DNA from: Anaerorudis cellulosivorans
GTDB taxonomy: Bacteria > Bacteroidota > Bacteroidia > Bacteroidales > Dysgonomonadaceae
Assembly: GCF_025943985.1 (NCBI RefSeq)
Contig: NZ_JAPCWE010000004.1
Location: 62,001 to 126,000, forward strand
Direction of reading: 5' to 3'
Length of the DNA: 64,000 nt
The notes beneath the pieces were generated by a model that ran no database searches, was not told the origin of the DNA, and was given only the letters and a program-made list of their open reading frames with translations. Shown here piece by piece: positions 54,927 through 63,381 of the stretch (position 1 is its first letter; each line of letters opens with the position of its first letter). A program made the position numbers and the translations under genes.

Positions 54927-54956
54927 TTGGTGAATGATTATTTTTCATTATATTTG
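54927..54956 (+). promoter_or_regulatory. Predicted promoter of phosphatase-fold lipoprotein gene
   Basis: TTG (54927-54929) followed after 19 bases by TATATTTG (54949-54956). The start would be near 54962, which supports translation from ATG 54987 rather than from the frame opening at 54927. Confidence 0.6.
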
Positions 54957-54986
54957 TATGTTTATCTACTTGATAGAGGTGTTAAG

Positions 54987-56057
54987 ATGCAAAGAATCAG
55001 GTATATTTTTATCATAATCTTGCTGACATTATTGTATGGGTGTGCGTCAGCTGTTAAAATTACGTCGGTTGTAGAAAAAAACAAAGATGGGAATTTCCTT
55101 GTAAAATGGGAAGTGAGCCCTGACCAAGAAGGGAAAATTAATATTTATTCTTCATCGTCGGATAGTTCGTTAGCCAATTTTGTACCGATAAAATCCAGTA
55201 GGATAGAAGATCAGTTTGCCTTGTTTAATCCTTCGGGTTTTGGCGTAAGGGAGTATTTTCTTTTAAAAACAGCCGGAACTACGTCGGGGATAGTGGCTAA
55301 CCGTATTATCGATATGGATAATGTTAAAAATTTTCGGGATATTGGAGGATATTTTACCGTGAATGACGAACAAGTCCGGTGGGGGATGATTTACCGTTCG
55401 GGAGATCTAAGCAATGCCAACCTTTTTGATATGGAAAGAATAAAGAAACTGGGGATAAAAACGGTTATTGATTTTCGGTCGAAAGAAAATGCCGCGATCC
55501 ATCCTTATATACTCCCTTCCGGCGTCCGAAAAATAAGTCTTCCTATGTCAATGGGGGAAGATACATTAAATCAGAAAATCGAAGACGGAAGCTTCACCCG
55601 AAGCGATGCCATTCGCTATGTCCAGGATATGTATGTCGGCATTGTAGAAAATTACAAGGATGAATTTTCGGAAATGTTCAATATTTTATGTGACGAAAAT
55701 AGCTATCCGATATTATTATCGGAAGCACTTGGCAAGGATAGAGTGGGATTGGCTTCCTATTTTATACTTTATGCGTTGGGTGTTCCTCATTATATTATTG
55801 AGGAGGATTATATGCTTTCGAACGAAACCATCAATATAACAAAAGTGGTGGAAAACGCAGAAGGGTTTCCAGAATATATCCAAGAAGCATTAACGGCTGT
55901 TTTAACTGTTGACAAGGCATATTTGAATTATGTCATCGATCATATTCGACAAAAATATGGATCGGTTGATAATTTTATGGAAAAAGGACTTCATGTCACA
56001 ACCGGTAAAAAAAATTTATTGAGAAAATATCTTCTTTATAATCTTAATTTCAAATAA
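54987..56057 (+). CDS. Tyrosine-phosphatase-fold lipoprotein lacking the catalytic Cys
   Basis: Predicted lipoprotein: MQRIRYIFIIILLTLLYGC with lipobox LYGC. After a beta-rich N-terminal domain (about 25-105) comes a tyrosine/serine phosphatase domain of the PF13350 type, with VKNFRDIGGY near 112 and WGMIYRSGDLSNA. The signature loop, normally HCxxGKDRTG, reads SEALGKDRVG at residues 245-254: the nucleophilic Cys is Glu246 and the preceding His is Ser245 (codons TCG GAA at 55719-55724). The Gly-Lys-Asp-Arg remainder is kept. I read this as a pseudophosphatase that may bind but not hydrolyse phosphoesters. The start follows the promoter at 54927-54956. Confidence 0.85.
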   Translation: MQRIRYIFIIILLTLLYGCASAVKITSVVEKNKDGNFLVKWEVSPDQEGKINIYSSSSDSSLANFVPIKSSRIEDQFALFNPSGFGVREYFLLKTAGTTSGIVANRIIDMDNVKNFRDIGGYFTVNDEQVRWGMIYRSGDLSNANLFDMERIKKLGIKTVIDFRSKENAAIHPYILPSGVRKISLPMSMGEDTLNQKIEDGSFTRSDAIRYVQDMYVGIVENYKDEFSEMFNILCDENSYPILLSEALGKDRVGLASYFILYALGVPHYIIEEDYMLSNETINITKVVENAEGFPEYIQEALTAVLTVDKAYLNYVIDHIRQKYGSVDNFMEKGLHVTTGKKNLLRKYLLYNLNFK

Positions 56058-56206
56058 AATGTATCTGTTGTTAATCAATCCGTCATAAAATACAAACCGT
56101 AAGGGAACCCGTTCCATACTTTATATTATAAACAGCTAATTGAACAGCATATTGTAAAATATTTTGGCGAAAACTTTATTTATTGAGGGTTGTTATAAAT
56201 GCAATT

Positions 56207-56232
56207 CCTTTTCCTATCGCGATAGGAAAAGG
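56207..56232. promoter_or_regulatory. 26-bp perfect palindrome upstream of oadA-like gene
   Basis: CCTTTTCCTATCG (56207-56219) is followed directly by its reverse complement (56220-56232), centred on CGCG. It ends 37 bases before the ATG at 56270. It could be a DNA operator or, in RNA, a hairpin in the leader; there is no T tract, so it is not a terminator. Confidence 0.7.
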
Positions 56233-56269
56233 GGAAGCCACATAAACGGACAAAATTAATATAGTTACT

Positions 56270-58177
56270 ATGAAAAAAAAGCTTCTAATTAGAGATCTTA
56301 CGTTAAGAGACGGTCAGCAATCTTCTTTTGCAACCCGGATGACGCAGTCGCAGATAGACCGCGTTTTACCTTATTATAAATATGCAGCATTTTATGCGAT
56401 GGAAGTATGGGGTGGTGCTGTTCCTGATGCAGTAATGCGTTATTTGGGCGAGAATCCGTGGGATAGATTAAAAAAAATCAGTGACGCTATAGGTGATTCA
56501 TCAAAATTGGCCGCACTTTCAAGAGGAAGAAATCTGTTTGGTTATGCTCCTTATCCCGACGAAATAATCGACGGTTTTTTTAAGAATGCCGTGGAATGTG
56601 GTTTGGATATCATGCGCATTTTCGATGCTCTGAATGATGTTGACAATATCAAATCGAGTGTGAAATCCATTAAGAAATACGGTGGATTGGCCGATTGTGC
56701 GGTTTGTTATACGATCGATCCAAAATACGGGGATGAAGAGGATGAATCGGGGAAAAAGAAAGGAATTATAGGGATTTTCGCGAAGAAAAAAACGGAAGGA
56801 ACCAAACGACACAAGGAAGTGTTTACCGATGACTATTTTGTAAATAAGGCAAAAGAAATGGAAGCATTGGGTGCAGATATCATTACCATTAAAGACATGA
56901 GCGGACTGATTTCGCCTTCTCGTGTTTCATCTCTGGTGCCTTTATTCAAGCAGCAACTCCATGTCCCAGTTGATTTTCATACGCACTGTACCCCTGGGTA
57001 CGGATTGGCATCTGTTCTTACGGCAATTATGAAAGGTGCCGACATTGTGGATACCAACATCTGGTATTTTGCGGGAGGGCCGGCCGCACCTGCTATTGAA
57101 CTGATCTATATTTTTTGCAAAAAATTGGGTATAGACATAGGGGTTAATATGGATGCAGTGGCTAAAATCAACAACGAACTTTATGAAATACGGAAAGAGC
57201 TTGCTGCTTATGATACAGTGAAACAATTTCCTAAAGCATTTAATCCTTTATCTGATACGTTGCCTCCTGAAATCGAGAGGGAATTCGACAACGCCATTGA
57301 AGCGGTGAACAAAAATGACGAAAATGCGTTGCTCGATGCGTGTCATGCTATAGAAGCTTATTTTGGTTTTCCAAAACCGAACGAACAAGTGAAGAATGCC
57401 GAAATACCGGGAGGTATGTATACTAATATGATAGCCCAGTTGAAAGAACTCAACGAAATGGATATTTTGGATGATGCCCTGAAATTGATTCCCAGTGTAC
57501 GGTTGGATGCCGGTTTACCACCCTTGGTAACGCCAACGAGTCAAATTATTGGCGTTCAAGCAGTGAGATCTGCTATCAATCTTAAACATGGGCGTCCAAA
57601 ATATCAGAATCCCTCCAATCAGTTTATAGCTTTAGTAAAAGGCGAATATGGGAAAACACCCGTTCCGATTGATCCCGACTTCAGAAAGCTAATCACCGGA
57701 TCAGCGGAAGAAGTTCCCTACGATACTTCCAACTATAAACGGCAGGACAATCCCGTTTTACCCGAATTCGGTGGTGTTCGTTTGGCTAAAGACGAAAAAG
57801 AAGAACTTTTGCTGGAGTTGTTCCCTACGGTAGCTGCATCATTCTTGAGAGAACAACGCAAAAAAGAATATTTGGCAGCTCATCCGGAAAAAGTTGGTGA
57901 AAAGGAAGAGTCTTCAAAAGTAGAACCTCAACCTCAAACTCAAAATAAAGAAAACGCTAAACAGGGAAATGTCATGACAAGTCCTATGCCCGGAAATATT
58001 GTTAAAATTCTGGTGAACGAAGGAGATACAGTGAAAAGAGGAGATGCGCTTCTGATATTGGAAGCGATGAAAATGGAAAACACTATTCCTTCTGAATTTT
58101 CAGGTAAAGTCTCACGGGTATATGTAAAGAAAGGAGATAATGTAGGAGCCGGGCAACCATTGGTTGAAATCGTTTAA
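56270..58177 (+). CDS. Oxaloacetate decarboxylase alpha / pyruvate carboxyltransferase with biotin domain
   Basis: Biotin-dependent carboxyltransferase. The N-terminal TIM-barrel has RDLTLRDGQQSSFATRM (residues 8-24), IMRIFDALNDVDN, the catalytic-metal region ITIKDMSGLISPSRV near 207 and FHTHCTPGYGLASV. A conserved C-terminal region (GRPKYQNPSNQF) and a Glu/Gln-rich linker lead to a biotinyl domain with LILEAMKMENTIPSEF, where the Lys carries biotin. At 635 residues it is the full OadA/PycB layout. Beta and gamma membrane subunits are not adjacent, so sodium pumping versus soluble transcarboxylation is open. It lies between a lipoprotein gene and its own terminator. Confidence 0.93.
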   Translation: MKKKLLIRDLTLRDGQQSSFATRMTQSQIDRVLPYYKYAAFYAMEVWGGAVPDAVMRYLGENPWDRLKKISDAIGDSSKLAALSRGRNLFGYAPYPDEIIDGFFKNAVECGLDIMRIFDALNDVDNIKSSVKSIKKYGGLADCAVCYTIDPKYGDEEDESGKKKGIIGIFAKKKTEGTKRHKEVFTDDYFVNKAKEMEALGADIITIKDMSGLISPSRVSSLVPLFKQQLHVPVDFHTHCTPGYGLASVLTAIMKGADIVDTNIWYFAGGPAAPAIELIYIFCKKLGIDIGVNMDAVAKINNELYEIRKELAAYDTVKQFPKAFNPLSDTLPPEIEREFDNAIEAVNKNDENALLDACHAIEAYFGFPKPNEQVKNAEIPGGMYTNMIAQLKELNEMDILDDALKLIPSVRLDAGLPPLVTPTSQIIGVQAVRSAINLKHGRPKYQNPSNQFIALVKGEYGKTPVPIDPDFRKLITGSAEEVPYDTSNYKRQDNPVLPEFGGVRLAKDEKEELLLELFPTVAASFLREQRKKEYLAAHPEKVGEKEESSKVEPQPQTQNKENAKQGNVMTSPMPGNIVKILVNEGDTVKRGDALLILEAMKMENTIPSEFSGKVSRVYVKKGDNVGAGQPLVEIV

Positions 58178-58201
58178 AATAATTATCAATAGAGTTATAG
58201 G

Positions 58202-58231
58202 AAAGCCGGGGATGGATATCTCCGGCTTTTT
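58202..58231 (+). terminator. Terminator after oadA-like gene
   Basis: AAAGCCGGGGAT pairs with ATCTCCGGCTTT (12 bp with one G-U) around loop GGAT, followed by TTTT. It lies 25 bases after the stop codon. Confidence 0.88.
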
Positions 58232-58285
58232 ATTGATTCTACAAAATTTTTTGTCGTTATGCTATGCATTAACATTTTCACCTAC

Positions 58286-58314
58286 TTGTGTTTTATAATA
58301 TTTTTGTATTTTTG
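58286..58314 (+). promoter_or_regulatory. Predicted promoter of ECF sigma gene, tandem -7 elements
   Basis: Two adjacent copies of TATTTTTG (58299-58306 and 58307-58314) both fit TAnnTTTG. TTG at 58286-58288 is 18 bases before the second copy. Either could be used; the second is better spaced. Confidence 0.5.
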
Positions 58315-58343
58315 GGGTCGGTTACTTACAAAAATAAAAAATA

Positions 58344-58910
58344 ATGATGCAAAACGCAAAAAATACTATCGCTGAATTTGAAGAAATTTATCTTTCTTTT
58401 TATCCACGGTTGAAACGTTTTGCTCAAGAATATGTTATTCGTGAAGCCGATGCCGAAAATATTGTTCAGGATGTCTTTCTCGATCTTTGGGAGCGAAAGG
58501 TATTTGTTTTGAGTTCTGTTAATTTAGCGTCATATCTTTTTACAACCATTAAAAACAAATGTATCGATTTCCTTCGCCATCGAATGGTTATGCAAAATGC
58601 AGCAAATAAGATGCAGGAAGAATATGAGTTGGCTTTGCAGATGAAATTTCAATCCCTGGAAGCGTTTGATGAACATATTTTTTCAAATACTGACATGGAA
58701 GCGGTTATTGCTAATGCCATTCAATCGTTGCCGGAGAAATGCCGTCAGATTTTCGTTATGAATAAAATTGAAGGGAAAAAACAAAAAACAATTGCTGAAG
58801 AATTAGATATTTCTGTTCATACCGTTGAAAGTCAAATGGCAATAGCTTACCGTAAGTTAAAAGAAATATTAAAAGACTACCAACCTTTGTTCATTTTTCT
58901 CTTCATTTAA
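58344..58910 (+). CDS. RNA polymerase sigma-70 factor, ECF subfamily
   Basis: Alternative sigma factor of the SusC-associated type. Region 2 contains FEEIYLSFYPRLKRFAQEYVIREADAENIVQDVFLDLWER (residues about 13-50), and region 4 has LPEKCRQIFVMNKIEGKKQKTIAEELDISVHTVESQMAIAYRKLKE with the helix-turn-helix near 150-175. Length 188 is standard. It is followed after 71 bases by a FecR-like anti-sigma gene and then a TonB-dependent receptor, a trans-envelope signalling set that turns on transport genes when the ligand is bound outside. Confidence 0.94.
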   Translation: MMQNAKNTIAEFEEIYLSFYPRLKRFAQEYVIREADAENIVQDVFLDLWERKVFVLSSVNLASYLFTTIKNKCIDFLRHRMVMQNAANKMQEEYELALQMKFQSLEAFDEHIFSNTDMEAVIANAIQSLPEKCRQIFVMNKIEGKKQKTIAEELDISVHTVESQMAIAYRKLKEILKDYQPLFIFLFI

Positions 58911-58981
58911 ATAATTTTTTTGATTTTCTTTGGCGGATTTTTGTGGGTGGTTCGTTATAATAATACAAGAAGGATGGAAAA

Positions 58982-59956
58982 ATGGATGACCGCTTGCTGA
59001 AATATTTTCTCGGAGAACTCGATGATTCGGACCAGCTGCAGTTATTGAAGCAGATCAATAGTGATGAATCGTTGAAGAGAGAATATATCCGGTTGCAAAA
59101 TATTTTTGCTTTATCCCATCTTGCCAAGCATGAAGGGGATGAGGAAGCAGCTCGAGTGAGTTTTCGGCAGTTTGTTCGCCGCGTTGAGGCCAAACGAAGA
59201 AGGGAATTCATTAAATCACTTGGGAAAATTGCAGCTTTTGCACTTGTGCTCATTACCTCTACTGTTTTTTTAACCTTATATTTTTCCAAAAACAACGTTC
59301 GCGAAATAGCAACCAATACGTTGTATGTCCCTGCGGGGCAAAGGGCACAGATAACGCTACAAGACGGAACGACCGTATGGCTCAATGCCCAATCCACATT
59401 GACTTATCCTTCGCATTTTGCAGGTAAAGAACGAAAAGTCACCCTAACCGGAGAGGCATTTTTTGATGTGGCGAAAAATCCCCATAAACCTTTTATTGTT
59501 GAATCACAAGATATTCGATTAAAGGTGCTGGGAACACAATTCAATGTATATAATTATCCCAAAACGGGCTATTCTCGAATTGCTCTGGTTGAAGGCTCTG
59601 TAAAGATTTCTTGGAATGCTAACGAATCCGATCATGTTATGTTGAAACCTAGTCAAGAACTTGTCCTGCAAGGGGGGAAAGCATCTATATCCGAAATAAC
59701 GAATCCAAATTATTTTCTTTGGAAAGACGGTATTTATTGTTTTGAAAATGAACGGCTGCTCGATATCATCGAACAATTGCAACTTTATTATGATGTGACT
59801 ATTCGGGTGGAAGACCCGGAAATTTTCAACGTAAGATATACCGGAAAATTCCGTCAACGCGACGGTGTCGATGAAATTCTGCGGATCATCCGAAAAATAC
59901 ATCCTTTCAACATTGAAAAAGATATCGATAATAATATCATCACATTAAGCAAATAA
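58982..59956 (+). CDS. FecR-like anti-sigma factor
   Basis: Inner-membrane regulator holding the ECF factor. Cytoplasmic N-terminal region (residues 1-80, MDDRLLKYFLGELDDSDQLQLL), one span near 84-103 (IAAFALVLITSTVFLTLYF), the FecR domain with YVPAGQRAQITLQDGTTVWLNAQSTLTYP near 117-145, and a C-terminal DUF4974-type domain (LLDIIEQLQLYYDVTIRVEDPEIFNVRYTGKFR). Length 324 is typical. The periplasmic part should contact the STN domain of the receptor encoded next. It lies between the sigma gene and the receptor gene. Confidence 0.94.
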   Translation: MDDRLLKYFLGELDDSDQLQLLKQINSDESLKREYIRLQNIFALSHLAKHEGDEEAARVSFRQFVRRVEAKRRREFIKSLGKIAAFALVLITSTVFLTLYFSKNNVREIATNTLYVPAGQRAQITLQDGTTVWLNAQSTLTYPSHFAGKERKVTLTGEAFFDVAKNPHKPFIVESQDIRLKVLGTQFNVYNYPKTGYSRIALVEGSVKISWNANESDHVMLKPSQELVLQGGKASISEITNPNYFLWKDGIYCFENERLLDIIEQLQLYYDVTIRVEDPEIFNVRYTGKFRQRDGVDEILRIIRKIHPFNIEKDIDNNIITLSK

Positions 59957-60099
59957 AATTACTAATTCATTAAAATAATATGCCTATGAGAAAAAAGCAG
60001 TCGTGAAAACAAGAAAGGCGACAAGTGCGGCCACACTCATCGCCTTAAAAAAGCAAACACCTAATATCTATTTAGTATTCACTTTAATATCACAAAGAT
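59957..60099 (+). other. FecR-SusC intergenic region with hairpin
   Basis: AAGGCGA (60015-60021) and TCGCCTT (60040-60046) can form a stem with an inner AGTG/CACT pairing. No T tract follows, so it is not a standard terminator. It may be a leader structure of the receptor mRNA. A seven-codon frame at 59985 is too short to interpret. The target promoter of the ECF factor is probably here but I cannot define it. Confidence 0.4.
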
Positions 60100-63000
60100 A
60101 TGAAAATAAAATTTCTAACAACACCTTATTTAATAAAAAACAAAACCTTTAAAGGAATCTTTCGAATCATGAAAATTTGTTTTATTCTTTTGTTTGTTTT
60201 CTCTTTTCAGTTGATGGCCTTGAACACAGAAGCGCAGGAAGCGGTGATTGAGTTGGAGACGAATTCGATAACCATAGGTCAACTTATAGAGGAAATTGAA
60301 AAGCAAACCGATTATTTGGTGGTTTACAGCAATCGGGAAGTCGATGCCAACCGTAAAGTAACTCTTCGGAAGAAATCGGACAACGTATCGGCGTATCTTA
60401 ATGAAGCATTTGCGGGAACCGATATCGGCTACGATTTTGAGAATAACTACATTGTGCTGATGAAAAAAGCCAACCGAAATGCCTCCACTGTTGCCGAAAT
60501 GATCCGTTCTGCCCAGCAGCAAGGCAAAACGATAACGGGAAAAGTTGTCGACGCCAATGGAGAACCGATTATTGGAGCTACAATTTTGATAAAAGGCACC
60601 AGTCAGGGAACCGTCACCAATATGAATGGGAATTATACGTTAACGAATGTACCGGAAGACGCTATTCTTCAATTCAGTTATGTTGGGATGGAGCCACAGG
60701 AAATTTTCGTTGAAGGTAAGAAGGTCATTAATGTTACCATGAAAGAAATTGCAGAACTTCTTGAGGAAGTTGTGGTGATTGGGTATGGCAGCATAGAAAA
60801 AAATAAAATAACCAGTGCCATAACAAATATTAAACCAAAGGATTTCAATAAGGGCAATATTAATAATCCAGCTCAACTATTACAAGGGAAAGTGTCTGGT
60901 TTGAGTATTGTATCTCCTCAGGGAAATCCCAATGGAACATATGATATTCGTTTACGCGGATTATCTACAATTGGCGCTAATACAGAACCTCTGATTATAA
61001 TAGATGGCGTTGTAGGAGCCGATATCAATAGCGTTGATCCGTCTGATATTGCAAGTATGGATGTTTTGAAAGATGGCGGAGCAGCTGCTATATACGGAAC
61101 CAGAGGTTCAAGTGGAGTAATTATTATAACAACAAAAACAGGGATGAAAGGTTTCGATTCAGTAAGTTATAACGGATATATTTCTTTAGAGAATATGGAT
61201 AGATCTCTCCCTGTTATGAGCCGTAGTGAGTATCTCGAATATGGAGGAACAGATTATGGGAGTTCTACAGATTGGATGGATGAGATTACGAGAACGGCAT
61301 TTTCTCATGTGCATAACCTATCAATTTCGGGAGGGACTCCGAAAACGTCTTATATGGGATCTATAAATTATCGGGATATAGAGGGAATTGTTCCTAAAAC
61401 AGGTTATAATCAAATTGGTGGACGACTTAATTTGACCCAAAAACTACTTAACGATCGGCTCAATATAGGCTTAAACCTTGTATTACAAAATAAAAATGCA
61501 AAAATCGGATTTGACGATGTTTTTAGATCTGCGATAGTGATGCCTCCAACGGCACCAGTGTATGGAGAAGATGAAGAATATGATATATATGGCGGGTATT
61601 TTCAAAATCGAGCACATGAACTATTTAATCCGGTAGCTATCATTAATCAGAATCAAAATATCAGGAAGACGGATAGAGTCACTTATAATATACAGGGAGA
61701 TCTTCAGATTACAGAGGATATTACTGCTTCCATTCGATATGCTCATAATAATGAAAATATTAAAAATGGTCAATATATTAGCAAACATAGTCTTTATGGA
61801 AGTGGAATAGATCGGAATGGATTGGCTTCCCAAAGTAGTTATAATAATAAAAATGACTTGTTTGAACTTACGGGTAATTATCTGAAATCAATTAATCTAA
61901 TGAACGTAAATACTTTGATCGGATATTCATATCAGAATTTCGTATCGGAATATTTTTATGTACAAGCCGGAAATTTTCTCACCGATAAATTCTCTTTTAA
62001 TAATTTAGCTGCGGCCCGGGATTTTGCTGATGGGAAAGCAAGGGGCGAAAGTAATAAAGAATCCAATAAATTGATTGCTTTCTTTGGACGAATCAATTTA
62101 AGTTATGATAATACATATTTTTTAATGGCTTCGCTTCGTCATGAAGGGTCTTCCCGTTTTGGAGATGGGAATAAGTGGGGTAATTTTGCGGGATTAAGCG
62201 CAGGCGTGGATATTAACCGTATTTTAAGAATTCCGTACATGGATCAACTGAAATTGCGGGGAAGTTACGGACTAACAGGAGCATTGCCGGCCCAAAGCTA
62301 TTTATCGAAACAAATATATGGGCCGGGGAGTAATCTTGAATATTATTTCTACAAAAATCAATTTACACCGGTCTATTCACCTCAAAGTAATCCCAATCCG
62401 GATCTTAAATGGGAAACAAAATCGGAAATAGATTTCGGGATTGATTTCAGTATGTTCAACTCCCGTTTAACAGCTAGTCTTGACTACTATAACCGTAAAA
62501 CATCGGATGCTCTTATTACATTAAATGTACCTGTGCCTCCCAATTTATATCCAACATCGGTCTTGAATGCGGGAAAACTACAAAACCGAGGATTTGAATT
62601 AGGTATGAGTTATGATGTGATTAAAACAAATAATTTTTCGTGGAATACTCAATTAACATATTCAACAAACTCTTCGAAGATTATTTCACTTTCAATCGGT
62701 GATATCCAATACGGAGTTAGGGAGGTGGGAGGATTACCGGCGCCTCTTACAGGAAACGTGGTGCGAGTTCAAGAAGGGAAACCATTGGGACAGATGATTG
62801 GCTGGATATATGAGGGGGTTAATAGTGATGGTTCTTACAAATTGAAGGATTTGGATAACAATGGAGTAATTAACGAACTCGACGTAGATGTAATCGGACG
62901 AGGACTACCCAAAGGCGAATTTGGATTTGGGAATACTTTTACTTATAAAAATTTTGATTTGAACTTTTTCTTTAGGGGTGTATATGGGCATGATTTGGTC

Positions 63001-63369
63001 AATCTCCACCGTACAATGTTTGAACAAATATCGCGTATAAGCACTTATAACCTGATTAAAACCAAATATTTTCAACCCGAATATAAGGGACCGGTCGCAT
63101 ACAATAGTCATTATGTGGAAAATGCTTCTTTTATTAAGTTGGACAACTTATCCTTAGGATACAATTTCAAATTACCACCTCAATCAGTTATTTCTCAAGT
63201 AAGATTATATCTTACAGGACAAAATCTATTTTATATTACGAATTATTCCGGAGTTGACCCTGAACCCCGTTATTCTTATGGCGGAAATGTACTTGCTCCG
63301 GGAATTGAACCCCTTAATAGTTGGGTAACAACCCGGCCAATTACTTTAGGCATTAATCTAACTTTTTAA
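60100..63369 (+). CDS. SusC/RagA family TonB-dependent outer-membrane receptor with STN domain
   Basis: Outer-membrane importer for oligosaccharide or peptide ligands. After the signal (MALNTEAQ at the end, about residue 46) there is an STN domain (ITIGQLIEEIEKQTDYLVVYSNREVDANRKVTL, about 55-120), a carboxypeptidase-regulatory-like repeat (ITGKVVDANGEPIIGATILIKGTSQGTVTNMNGNYTL, about 144-180), the TonB box region EEVVVIGYG, the plug (IIDGVVGADINSVDPSDIASMDVLKDGGAAAIYGTRGSSGVIIITTK) and a long barrel ending in ITLGINLTF. Length 1089 is normal. The STN domain marks it as a signalling receptor for the adjacent FecR. It is followed by susD after 12 bases. Confidence 0.95.
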   Translation: MKIKFLTTPYLIKNKTFKGIFRIMKICFILLFVFSFQLMALNTEAQEAVIELETNSITIGQLIEEIEKQTDYLVVYSNREVDANRKVTLRKKSDNVSAYLNEAFAGTDIGYDFENNYIVLMKKANRNASTVAEMIRSAQQQGKTITGKVVDANGEPIIGATILIKGTSQGTVTNMNGNYTLTNVPEDAILQFSYVGMEPQEIFVEGKKVINVTMKEIAELLEEVVVIGYGSIEKNKITSAITNIKPKDFNKGNINNPAQLLQGKVSGLSIVSPQGNPNGTYDIRLRGLSTIGANTEPLIIIDGVVGADINSVDPSDIASMDVLKDGGAAAIYGTRGSSGVIIITTKTGMKGFDSVSYNGYISLENMDRSLPVMSRSEYLEYGGTDYGSSTDWMDEITRTAFSHVHNLSISGGTPKTSYMGSINYRDIEGIVPKTGYNQIGGRLNLTQKLLNDRLNIGLNLVLQNKNAKIGFDDVFRSAIVMPPTAPVYGEDEEYDIYGGYFQNRAHELFNPVAIINQNQNIRKTDRVTYNIQGDLQITEDITASIRYAHNNENIKNGQYISKHSLYGSGIDRNGLASQSSYNNKNDLFELTGNYLKSINLMNVNTLIGYSYQNFVSEYFYVQAGNFLTDKFSFNNLAAARDFADGKARGESNKESNKLIAFFGRINLSYDNTYFLMASLRHEGSSRFGDGNKWGNFAGLSAGVDINRILRIPYMDQLKLRGSYGLTGALPAQSYLSKQIYGPGSNLEYYFYKNQFTPVYSPQSNPNPDLKWETKSEIDFGIDFSMFNSRLTASLDYYNRKTSDALITLNVPVPPNLYPTSVLNAGKLQNRGFELGMSYDVIKTNNFSWNTQLTYSTNSSKIISLSIGDIQYGVREVGGLPAPLTGNVVRVQEGKPLGQMIGWIYEGVNSDGSYKLKDLDNNGVINELDVDVIGRGLPKGEFGFGNTFTYKNFDLNFFFRGVYGHDLVNLHRTMFEQISRISTYNLIKTKYFQPEYKGPVAYNSHYVENASFIKLDNLSLGYNFKLPPQSVISQVRLYLTGQNLFYITNYSGVDPEPRYSYGGNVLAPGIEPLNSWVTTRPITLGINLTF

Positions 63370-63381
63370 AAAATTAACTTT

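Larger units (their letters stand above)
54592..54986. other. Divergent control region between sugar-acid operon and phosphatase-fold lipoprotein
   Basis: This 395-base AT-rich gap has no gene. It contains a minus-strand promoter and a 16-bp palindrome (54700-54720) for the sugar-acid operon, and a plus-strand promoter (54927-54956) for the next gene. A partial inverted repeat TATAC...GTATA lies at 54732-54748. The minus-strand transcript would have a leader of about 115 bases. Confidence 0.7.

Noticed and set aside
59985-60005. Short frame MRKKQS before the SusC-like gene
   Set aside because: Six codons are too few to support a gene, and no attenuator-like pairing with a T tract follows.
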